Shown piece by piece: positions 24,001 to 34,500 of a stretch of 64,000 nt of DNA. The stretch comes from Lineus longissimus. Taxonomy: Eukaryota > Nemertea > Pilidiophora > Heteronemertea > Lineidae. Numbering within the stretch: the first letter of the stretch is position 1; the number at the start of each line of letters is the position of its first letter. A model generated the notes under the pieces. It did no database searches. It had not been told where the DNA came from and saw only the letters and a program-made list of their open reading frames with translations. The stretch is taken from assembly GCF_910592395.1 (NCBI RefSeq), contig NC_088312.1:3286001-3350000 (forward strand), in the 5' to 3' direction. The translations under genes were made by a program, and so were the position numbers.

Positions 24001-27000
24001 GTTTTGATATCATGCTAAATTTAACACAAGATCCTTGCCTCTTTTTCAGCTTCTTCTTTCTGGTCTTCATCCTTCTTCGCCTAAAATTTAGAGTAGGTTT
24101 CATTTTTCAAAAGTGTTCATTATTATTGTCTAATCTCCACTCCAAGGTGAAAGATAGCACGGCACTTGCCATCCCATGCATGGCAAGGCACAAAACAAGA
24201 AGAATTCATGAAAAACTTGATTGCCAACAACACCACCAAAATTCGATTCTAAGCAGACTAATGTCATATTACAAACACTCTATCGCATGATCAAAAGGTG
24301 AATTAGTTAAATTCGGAGGCAACTTTTTAACAGAAAGAGCTAAACTTGTATTGAAACTTACGACTAACACCTCCTCCATTTTATCAATTGTAATATCCTA
24401 AAACAGTAACAGCAGTGAACAAAACTTATTCCTGTTGAAAGCTTCCTTCTCTTCCAAAGGCAACTACTTCCTTTTAATGAGGGCACAATAAAACGATACG
24501 GCATCGAGACAGAGTGTCCATGTTGATGATTGATTGGCTCGGGCCACAGATGGCACAAGAGCAGACGATCCAAAAACAACATCGATTTTTATTGGATTAT
24601 CTGTCTCTATCTACTCGCACTGTCAATTTATCAGAAACTGGGCTATAAGCTTCTTTAAAACCTTAGCAGTCGGGATAGTCGACCACACATTAATGCATAC
24701 CTGGATCATGTCAGTATTCAACATGTTCAATTAATGCACATAATGACTGCCAGTACTTGGACCAGGGAAAAATGAAACATTCAGATGACATGATCAATTC
24801 AGATTTGCTAGTATACACTGTGTAGTCGGGATCAATATCAACTCATTTGTTGTTGGCAGCACAATGCAACTCATCGATTTCAAGTGTCCTCCTGATTATC
24901 AACATGCATATGTATATCAGGTGACTGGCGTACTCTAGATTTTCAGCACAAACAGCAAGCCAAGCTCAATTCTTAGCATGGAATGAAGGCATATCTCTGG
25001 CAGTGTTTTAACACCCCTAGAGTTCCAAGCTCATGTATCACTGTACGACTCCTGTAGGGCAGTTGTGACCGCAACAGAGCGCCATTCCCCTATGATGAGG
25101 AGGGAAGGTGATTCAGTAGCAAGTAGCCCAGTTTCAAATGACAAATGATGCAGTATTCATAAACTGTTAGTGGTGACTTACTATAGACAAAGAAGTCTGT
25201 GGTTAGTGTCAAAGCATACAGAACGTCAACAAATAGCTGCCAATCTGAAAAGGAGCAAAATAAAACAAACAGTATGCAAAACACAATTCCAAACAGGTTG
25301 ACTCATCTGAAGCAAAATTAGACAAGGATTAGGTCAGTAGGAAAAACACAAAGGTCTCAACAGGGGGCTGGTTTGAAATCAAAAGCATACAATCAGCTGA
25401 ACCATCACAAGCCAGGTCAAACCTGAATCACTGCCACAATAAATAGGAAAACAAGAGCTGTTAGTTTCAAATTAACTTCGGCAGGATAATCTCTAGGGGA
25501 TATGAGCAGACAATATGAAATACAGGAAGGGCTAATTTCAAGAGCGAATATTTACAAATTCATCACAAAACAGGAACAATATCAAAGGACTGGACAAGCA
25601 GTGTGTATGTAGGTGTACATAGTTCGTCACACCGTTTCACCATTCATATTTTCATTTTATTCAAGAACCTGTCTGTCAAGGGCTTTAAACTTCAAAGCCA
25701 AGCTCCTCTTTTCAATATAATGTATACTAGTCTATATACACACTAAATGCTTAGCCCTTTATCGGGGAATGCATATCATGCCAAGTATCAATCATGCGCA
25801 TTACCGCCTCTTCTATTAGCGCAGCCTTTTTCTTTTTCTTCTCTGGTATCTGAGAAATCAGCAACACATGACAATGGTTTTAAAAAACATAGACGAAAGG
25901 CCAGAAAATTTAAGACTGACAAAGGAAAACAGTCTCTTGCTTTAAAAGGTAATGAAGTTGACTTGGCGTCAAGAGTAAATGAGCATAACCCTCTCAGACC
26001 GACTTGAAATGTGTCGTCCTTTAGACCAAGTCTTTTTCCCTCAACTCAAACCCAAATCAGTCAAATTATTGGCCATATTCCAATATTGTATCCAATGCTA
26101 ACATTGAATTGGACTTACCGGGAGTTTAAGTAATGCTTCTAATTCATTGTTCTCCACTGCAGCCTCAAACTCGTCAAAATTCTGTGGAAAGATAATACAT
26201 CAAATATGTAGTGAGTGTGACTTAGCAATGCTAATGATATTGCTAAGGCCTGTTTATTTTAAAGGGGCTTAATGGCCTACTCAATACTTTTAAATTTTAA
26301 TCTTAGTACTGAAAGATTTATGTATCCCCATGTCATTTCATCACCCTCTTCCTCCACCTCCAACTTATACACACTATTTGAAGCTGCCCTACTCATACCA
26401 TAAATGAAGGATGAATGAAAACAAACAAGGTACAGGCTGCCACAAGCACACTGTTAGCATGCATAGATACAGATACAGGTGTAGGTAGAGCCCAGCACAA
26501 CCAACACCTGTATAGCTCAGCACTGGCAGACAGGTAGTGTTGACTGGATGTGTATGTTCATAGCATATTGTACAACATGCATAGTTGCAATCTATCAAGA
26601 ATATTCCATTTTCAACGTAAAATAACAACAGGGTATTCAGAACATGGGGAATGGTCAAACATGCCAAAAGCAAACTGCAATTCAGAGTTATGTACTGGTG
26701 ACCAATGATGACCAATGATAACCAATGACATTTGTACTTGTAGAGGCAAATCGGTCTACACGTGCACGTGAGGGGTCCGGGTAATGCAGAGGGAATATTA
26801 CTTTGAGGTCTTATTGGTAGTATCAAAGACTAAGAATTACTAACCGCTAAATAGTTGTCATCACCATCTAATAATTGAGGTGGTAGCACCACTGATCCTT
26901 CTTCTGCAGCTTTACCAACCTCTCGCATCTTCGCCTTGTCCGTTTCACTGTGTGCAATGTCAATCATATCTAAATCTAGATTCCGAGACTCCAACACATA

Positions 27001-27027
27001 GATGAATTTTGTCTGTTGGGCCCTCAT
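20043..27027 (-). CDS. SH3BGR-family protein with long repeat-bearing acidic tail
   Basis: Eleven in-frame exons, all phase 0: 27027-26845, 26181-26119, 25849-25805, 24397-24362, 24080-24039, 23820-23785, 23401-23315, 22641-22570, 22233-22192, 21819-21790, 21059-20043 (550 residues). Residues 1-82 are the SH3BGR thioredoxin-like fold: LDMIDIAH, VVLPPQLLDGDDNY, then NFDEFEAAVENNELEALLKL. The rest is Glu/Lys/Asp-rich, as in SH3BGR, but far longer. The last exon has four copies of LSRTYDSDED..PAWGSDDKDEDKK, a fifth shorter TYDSDEEKPAWGSDDKD, two DDDAWFAKRKK, one GFFARRKK, and ends PWEDDDEGGFFG. Family members are small redox-fold adaptors of uncertain function. The opening beta strand (usually V-x-V-Y-I) is missing, so a first exon upstream was not found. 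Orientation is head-to-head with LCA5. Confidence 0.82.
22570..24080 (-). other. Cluster of four tail exons with GC donor sites
   Basis: Exons 24080-24039, 23820-23785, 23401-23315 and 22641-22570 of the SH3BGR-like gene encode only charged residues. They have good acceptors, but after the final GAG each continues as gcaagg, gcaagc, gcaaga or gcaatt. No GT is available, so GC-AG splicing is the simplest reading. Three of the four end in the same GAAAAAGAG. All are phase 0-0, so each could be skipped without a frame change. The flanking exons use ordinary GT donors. Confidence 0.7.
22820..23155. mobile_element. Foldback/MITE element, copy 2
   Basis: Begins ttaacaccttcagcgc and ends with gttgaaggtgttaa, so TTAA flanks a CACCTTCAGCG-type terminal inverted repeat on both sides. 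The interior is a near-perfect palindrome around actacgccatcgccatcttc and its complement. TTAA flanks are the hallmark of piggyBac-type insertion, so it is inferred to be a non-autonomous piggyBac-like element. It lies in an intron of the SH3BGR-like gene. Confidence 0.75.
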
Positions 27028-28479
27028 CTGAAATAGAAGAACCGCAGAGCACTGCTATAGGTGCCAATCATTTGGTGGTGAAGTTGAAATGTTTATAGGA
27101 AGTTGAATAGAACCTTTGATAATGATACCATGGCATTGGGTGGAACTGAGGTCCCCAAGGCAAAGGGCCCAAGTGCCAAAATAAACTTCTTCGAATCTGT
27201 GACATCGACTGACAGTGCCAGCCATTCATTCTGTCTTAGTGTCTAGTCAATGTAATTTGTTGAAGTACAAATGAGTGCTAGGCGTTCTGAAATGACCCCA
27301 GCAGCCAGTATCAGTGACATACAACCATGACAACTGGTGAACTAGCCAAAAAGTGGGCGTGGCCGGCACGTGCATTTGTTATGATTTCGAGGGTCATTTC
27401 CGGTTTCGGACGATTGTTTGGAAATTTTTGAGACTGACCTTATTATTCCCACATACAGACGATAGATATAGTTTATACTTCATCTTTGCTATTGGCTGTG
27501 ACGATTGGAACCTAAAGAATGTTATGTCACAGGATGGTGACTGAAGCAAACCCAGATGAGGGGATGTTAAACGATTTTTTGGTTAGCGAAGAAAATTTCC
27601 AGAATTTTCCGACGAACACCGATTGGTTCCGAAAATAAGTTTCCCCGCCATTGATGACGTTGAGCACAAAAATCAGTGACGCAACGGTAAACTTCGCACA
27701 TTGTTTATCGTTGCTTGGGAAAAATAACAAGATTGGAATGCATTCTCCAAATTTTAATCCATTCCTCCTTTCAAATCACGTTGTAAGCCGGTGTGAGAAA
27801 TAGGGTGCTGTTTTTCGTTCGGTAAGGCTGCCTAAAGATCTCTCAGTGACATTTCTTTTGCGCTGAACTGATGACAGTGATGTGATTTTGAATGATTTCA
27901 TAATTTGAATATAGTAAAAGTATTTCATTTTTACCAGGTCCAGGTTTAGGCCTACCTTTACATTACCTTTGGCTTATTTTCAGAATTGGGGACTTTGACA
28001 CTTACAATTTCATGATGTCATCACTCAGTCATGATATGCGCCATGCCTTGTACTGACGACTCCTTGCAGTGTGCGATATTAATGTCAATGATATTGTATC
28101 GCCACGTCAAAAAAGAAGATTGTGCGTTTAGGCCTAGGCAGGCCTATATCGCCACTTTCTAATGAGAATTGATGTCAACTCATGACACAATAAACAAATG
28201 GCGATATAATGCAGTAGTAAAGGTGCGGATACCATGAATATCGCGCAACGTTAAGTCTTTGGGTAGTGCACTCTTCACCAAGGGACTGCCATGGCTGGCA
28301 GCATCAAGAGCATGAGCATAGGCCTTGGATAAATTTGAGCCCTGAAGTGAATATCCCAAACTTAGAATTTATGCACTATGACTGCTGTCCTTTGGTTGCC
28401 TATCACTGACATAACATCTCTTTATCATGAATTTGAACTCTATGAAAAAGTAACGTAAGTTAGTTATATCTTATTTCAG
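27028..28479. promoter_or_regulatory. Divergent promoter region, SH3BGR-like / LCA5
   Basis: The two genes are head to head with about 1.45 kb between their first recognised exons. A donor-like cgttcg|gtaagg ends near 27821 and could close a non-coding LCA5 first exon. gttgcttgggaaaa at 27710-27723 is one base short of an X-box (RFX site), which would suit a ciliary gene. The missing first coding exon of the SH3BGR-like gene should also lie here, but I could not identify it. Confidence 0.45.
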
Positions 28480-28556
28480 AGTTCGGGGCAGATCTCCTTT
28501 CAAGGTTACCAAGATAAACAGTCATCATTCCTCCAGCAACCAAGCCCCAGACCAGC

Positions 28557-31500
28557 ATGACCTCCAAACAGAATGGGGGTTACCGCTCACCATCTGGGAA
28601 GAGTCATAATCGATCCAGGACCAGGAGTTATGATTCATATGATGACTACACGGACTCCTTTGAGTCAGATACGGAGGTTGACTTGAAGAAATCGGGCACA
28701 TCTTCCAAGACATTCAACAAGAAAAAGCCCGCCGGAACAGGTACCACAACTACTAGTAATAGAAAACCAGGTGTGTTGTGTTGCTTTGTAGTTTTTAGTT
28801 TGTCTAGTCGGTCAGGAATGAGAGCTGCTGCACAACTTTTTATTGTCCTCCAGTGTTAAAAATGGGACTAAAGTTTGAGTGATATGTGTCGACAAATTCA
28901 GACTCTGGGAAGCTTACCACACCAGCTGTCAATAAGACATGCCTCTTCACTCTTGATTGGTAAACTGGAGCACCTTTCTACTTCCATCATCCGGCATTAA
29001 CCAGGGTGTTGTTGTCATTTTGTGTGGCTCGCCTCATTCCTTATGACAGGAATAAACAGCTATCAAGGTTGTCCATTTGTAAGGCCTATGGAATCTAGAT
29101 CATTTCTTATTGTAGGCTACTTTCACCACTTTTTATTTACTTCTTACTTGCTTTACACACTTCGGAATACTTGTAAATCCCATTTACGAAAGATATAGCC
29201 GGCTTTAGGGCTGTTTGCCAGATAAAGTCTTTTCCACAATAGCTTTCATGCACCTTATTTATTTTGTACTGTTTTCATTTAATCTTCATCTTTTATTGAT
29301 CAGTTCTATCTAAGCACTTTATAGTTAAGCTTGCACCAGACATAATCCTCGATCCACTTTGAATTCGCTGTTAGATATTCACCTACAATAACGTTCTACA
29401 TGTACTGTGTACTAGACTAAAACACAAAATAAGCTGAAATAGTTGGCCCTATAGCGGCATAGCCTAAATCAAATAGTAACGAGAGTTATATCTATTTTTT
29501 TTCTCTGATGTGATATTCGTGGTGTTTTTCTTTGAGTATTCACTTAGTAACGTGGCTTTGTTCAGGACAGTTGGACTACAAGCCTGTGATAACGTGATTA
29601 GATATTATATTCTTTGAATATGGGACTGAGAATTAGAAATATGACCTCTAGATTGTCATGGTTGAGACTTGCATACATTGGTCAACCTCCTAAAGGTAAA
29701 GTTGTTATGATCCTGTTTAGAACTAGATTCCTGGTAACTGAAAAATTTCCTTGTGAATCACTGTTTTAATGTCTTTGTTGTACTTTCTTCTCTCCAGCAA
29801 ATTCTCGAGCTAGAAACATAAAGCCAACTCCGAAAGGCAAGGGCCAAAAGAATGGAAGAGGTTCTGTGCAAGTTGCATCACCCAGAGACATGGACGCTGT
29901 ATCTAAACGGATGCTGTCCGCAAGACGACTCAAAATCAACGAACTCCGAAATCAAGTGGAGGAATTAAATCTGTTAGTTCAGGATCTAAAACTAGAAAAT
30001 CGGACGATGAAACGAGATTTCCGTCGACAAGATAAAGCTTTATCGCGTTATGAAGTCCAGGAAAGTGAATTGCCGTCTTTGATAGCACAGCACAGTGAGG
30101 AAGTGCGGACACTTCGAGACCAAATAAAACGGTCTAAAGAAAAGTATGAGAACAGTAATAAGCGATATAAAGATCTTAGTGAGGAACTGCATAAAACCAA
30201 AAAACTACTCAAACAATATAAGGATCTTGCCGAACACAAAAAGTTAGGGGAACGCGATGAGTTAGCTAGGAAGTTGACACAGACGGAAGTAGAAATGGAT
30301 GAAAAGGATAAAAAAATTAGGGTAAGGGTGTCGGGTTTTCTCTGATTGTTTATTTTGTGACCTAGTTGGAAATTGGCAACTAGTCATAAATCACATAAGG
30401 TGACCTGTGACTGCTTCAGGAAACATTATGGAAATCATGCTGTGTTGAGATGTTATGCCCAAACATATCCCAAGGCTGTTGCATTGATATTAAGAATTCA
30501 ATACAAAAGGACAAAAAGTATGGACATTGATTTTGTAACAGAACATAATCTGTGCAAAACTTTTCATTCATTATTCATGTTATGTGGTCTTACCCATAAG
30601 TGTGCTCGGTTGAACTACAGAAAAACAGCAAACGATGGACTTTGCCTGAGGCTGGAGTCATTCACAAAAATATTTTGAATGACTTCTATGATCTGAAAAA
30701 ATGATTTGATTATGTGCATATTGCCTTTGAGGCTGATAATATTTGCTGATGCATATACTATTTCAGGACTTAGAAAGGTACATTGACAATCTTCAAAAAA
30801 ATCAACGCCATGAACTGGCCATAGAAATCCACAGGCATCGAGAGACACAACGACGAGTAGCACATTATGAGGATATGATACAGGGATTGGAGACTCAAAT
30901 CAAGGTAGGAGAAAATGGGTGATAGCAAAGTCGTCAAAAACTCCTGCAGTACATAGATGACTTGATGTCATTTTTGGTTTTGTGTCCAGTGATAGTCCCT
31001 GGTGCATTTACTTGGTGTTGTGGGGTTTTTTTTATATAAAAGAACAAATTCTGTTGTGTAATAAAGCAACGTTATGCCTTGTGCTCTATCCTTGCGCGAT
31101 CCAATGTTGCATGCAAACCACCCAAAGCCTGCTTGAGGTCCTTCATCGCATGTAACTTTTATGTCAGTCCTTTTCAAATCAACTTGATGAATATCATACT
31201 CACTACTAATCAGCCCTAAAGATAAAATGTTCTTTGTTGATGGTGACAGGTTGTCATGGCAATACTTGAGTATAAATGGATGTGACCCATTGAGGTTTAG
31301 AAACATTTACAATATTAGCAATGTATCTGGCTGATGTGCCAATGAATGCAGTAGTTGGGACCGTGGTATTGATTATTCACAGCTAGAATTTTGTATTCCA
31401 TGTTTCTTTCATTCTTTTTTTCATCCAGGAAAAGCAGAAGATGATAGAGTTGACTTACCTGCGTCTCAGACTGAAACCAAACCAGTCTCATTTACCTCAG

Positions 31501-34500
31501 CCCAAATTCCTTGGGTTTCCTCCACCACTGTCACAGAGGAAGACTGTCCCCACATCCCTCAGATCAACCCCTCACCAAGTTGATACTTCCCTAGATAAAA
31601 CCCCATCACCAAATCCAAGCACCCAACCTATAGATCTTGACACCTCCAATCCTTCTTTGCAGGAAAAGGAAAAAATCCTAGATATCAAAAACATCTATAG
31701 CCACAGAATAGTCCGTCCTCCCCACAAACTTCCATCTGGTGCATCCACCCCACTGTCTATGAAACGTAGCAAGAGAAGTTCACTGTCCGACCATAGGTTG
31801 ACGCCGCGGGAAAAAGTGAAACAGTATGAAGAGAAAAGACGGGAGGATGATAGGAAACAAAGAGAGGTGGGTATTTTGTAATGACCTTTTGAAAATATAG
31901 AATAGAAAGGTCTGTTAAAGAGAATATTGAGAGTAAGCTCTTCTCTTTTGCTGAGGATGTCCCAAAGGATGGTATATCCAGTGCAGACCACTTTTCGTAC
32001 TTCTCTTTAGTTTAGGGCCACTATATGTGTGATTTTAGTTGACTGAATGAATTGTTGGCCAATTTGATTTGCTTGTTGACAATGAAATTTGGCCTTAACC
32101 CCTTGGTTGCACTGTACCATTGTTGCTAAAAATTTCACTTTCTTGCACCACTTTATTGAAAATAACTCTCCTAGACGCATATCCTTGGTCATAATCACAG
32201 GAATAACTCTGTCATCAACAGCATACCTAGATAACTGGAAATTAAAGCTTTCTCTGTTTTATAACAGGCAAGACTAAATAGGACAAGAGAGAACGTGTTT
32301 CTGACCCAGGGTTCTCCAGTTTTGGAAGAGGTACTACAAGTCCTACTTTCATAGACTAGTGCATGCCCTTGCCTATACCTTAAAGGGACTGAGGATGTTT
32401 TGACTAAATACATAGCTATATTTTCAAGGAAAAGGTCTGAGGTGCAGTCTCCATATCAAATTATAGTGGTGAGAATTTCTGTGTTGTGTTAACCCTCAGT
32501 CCCTGGGGTGATTTGTATCATCTGGCAGCTTTCTATTTTATGTATACATGTTAAGTCCTTACTTCATTCTCTCCATGCTAACTCTTGCCCTTGTGTCTCT
32601 CCACTATGTAGGATTCTTTTTTGGACCTGGTAAGTTGTGAATAGTTCCTTCATTGCTTCTTTTTCCACTGGATGTGGTCGGTTCCATCCATGTTTGTCAA
32701 TTCCCTGCCCCCACCCTGCATGTTTGTAAGTTGTTGTGCATTACTGTTCCACACACTTTAGATTTGTTTTAAGATAGCTGTATATGTTTCTTAGGTAGAT
32801 ATAGCATGATACAATGGTTAATTCTTGAGACAGGGACTGTACATTGATTGAAAAATGCACAACAGTTCATTTATTCACTGAAAAACTTAGTATGCCTGTT
32901 TCTTTTAAACCAGATTCGGAGGCACAATGTTCCGGTCGTGTACATGCCATCATGCGGATCATCTGTTGTCTGTTTGTCACCATCTGTGGTAACCAATATA
33001 CAAGTCGTCATTAAAAACTTCTTTCAAAAACATTCTCTTTAAAATTCAATACAAGTCGGGACATTTTCTTTTTTACTCCCTTTTGAAATTTCCAATTATT
33101 GCTGTTCTTATTTGGGGGTTTTCCTCCTCTTCCATTATTGTCTTTCCACGCCTAAACCAAAAATCCAAATACTTCTGGTCTCGGTGTGGATTTTTCTTTT
33201 CCTTTTTGAATAAACCTCGAGATGTTATTTTGTTAGCAAGCTTTTCTTCAGGTCTTATTTTAAATTATGATTGATGTGTGTTTTATCATATAAGTTCTTT
33301 AACCATTTTGCTACTTTTGACTCTTCCTGGTTCCACACAACTCAGTTCATCACAGTATTTTAAACATTTATGTTTTAGCAAACACCCCGTACAGTGTCGG
33401 CCATATCCACACAAACCACACCTCCTCCCCCTGCCAAAACTCAGGAGGAATTGGTAAGGCTTATAAAAAGACATGATTTTTCTCAGCTTTGCACAAGCCT
33501 AAAACTGTTCCATTCCTCTTCGCTATGAACTGGTAGATGTATTCTGCTGGTAGTGCTGTAAGCTTGCCTAGCTAAAATGACAGCCACTCTGTCTCAATTT
33601 TTCTACAAAGACAGTAATTCTGGTGTGAAAATTACATCAAAAGATGGCATGTAATGATTAAGTTACTAATTGCATTGTATCAGATTACATGCTCAATATC
33701 GAACTATGCAATTTGAAAGAGATTGGAAGTCTGTCATTTTGGCTATTTTAAGGCATTTACGAACATTTTTCTTTCCACATGTTTCCTGCATGCTCTTCAT
33801 CAATCCCTTACCATTGTAAAATTTCTACACCTTAATTAATTTGCATGTTCTGTTTGCAGTTTTCAATTGTAAGGATTCTTATTCTGAGCAAGCTTGCAGA
33901 GATAACAGTTACACTGCTCCTAGAATTCTTTTTAAAATTTCCCTCATCAGCTCGGTCTGACTTCAGATATTAATGTAGAATTCAAAACAAATTAAAAAAG
34001 TCGAGTCTTCCTGATTGAAGGAAAGTTCAGTTCAGTTCTTCATCTTCAATCTTTTTTAGAACTCAAGATCAACAACTCCCTCCCCTCCATCAGTAAAATC
34101 AGAATCAGATGGAGAGGATGTGGTAAGAATGATACAACTTCTCAAACTAGTTGGTGCCATATTGCTTCAGCAAGTCCTTGTGTTTACGCTGTCGGCTTAT
34201 TGGGTGTGTGAGCTATGGTGCTGGATCCTGGTGTTTGATTAATATTTCAATGTATCATGCTTTGCACAAAGTTTCAGTCGTAATGAGTTAAAACGCTGGT
34301 AGAAGTCTGGGTGGATTGTTTTCAAAAGATAATGATTCAAAACTGTTGACAAGATCTGTTGTCTGGAACAACCAAAAACTAAATTGGGAAGAGATTGTAA
34401 ACTTCTGTCAAACTTTTCATCTCTAACCCTTATGAAAGTCTTATATTTCTTTCACAAAACTCAGTAAAGGGTACTAAATACAATAGATCCGAATTTTGCT

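Noticed and set aside
27300-27325. First coding exon of the SH3BGR-like gene at a minus-strand ATG
   Set aside because: The frame stops after five codons and no donor in phase 0 follows.
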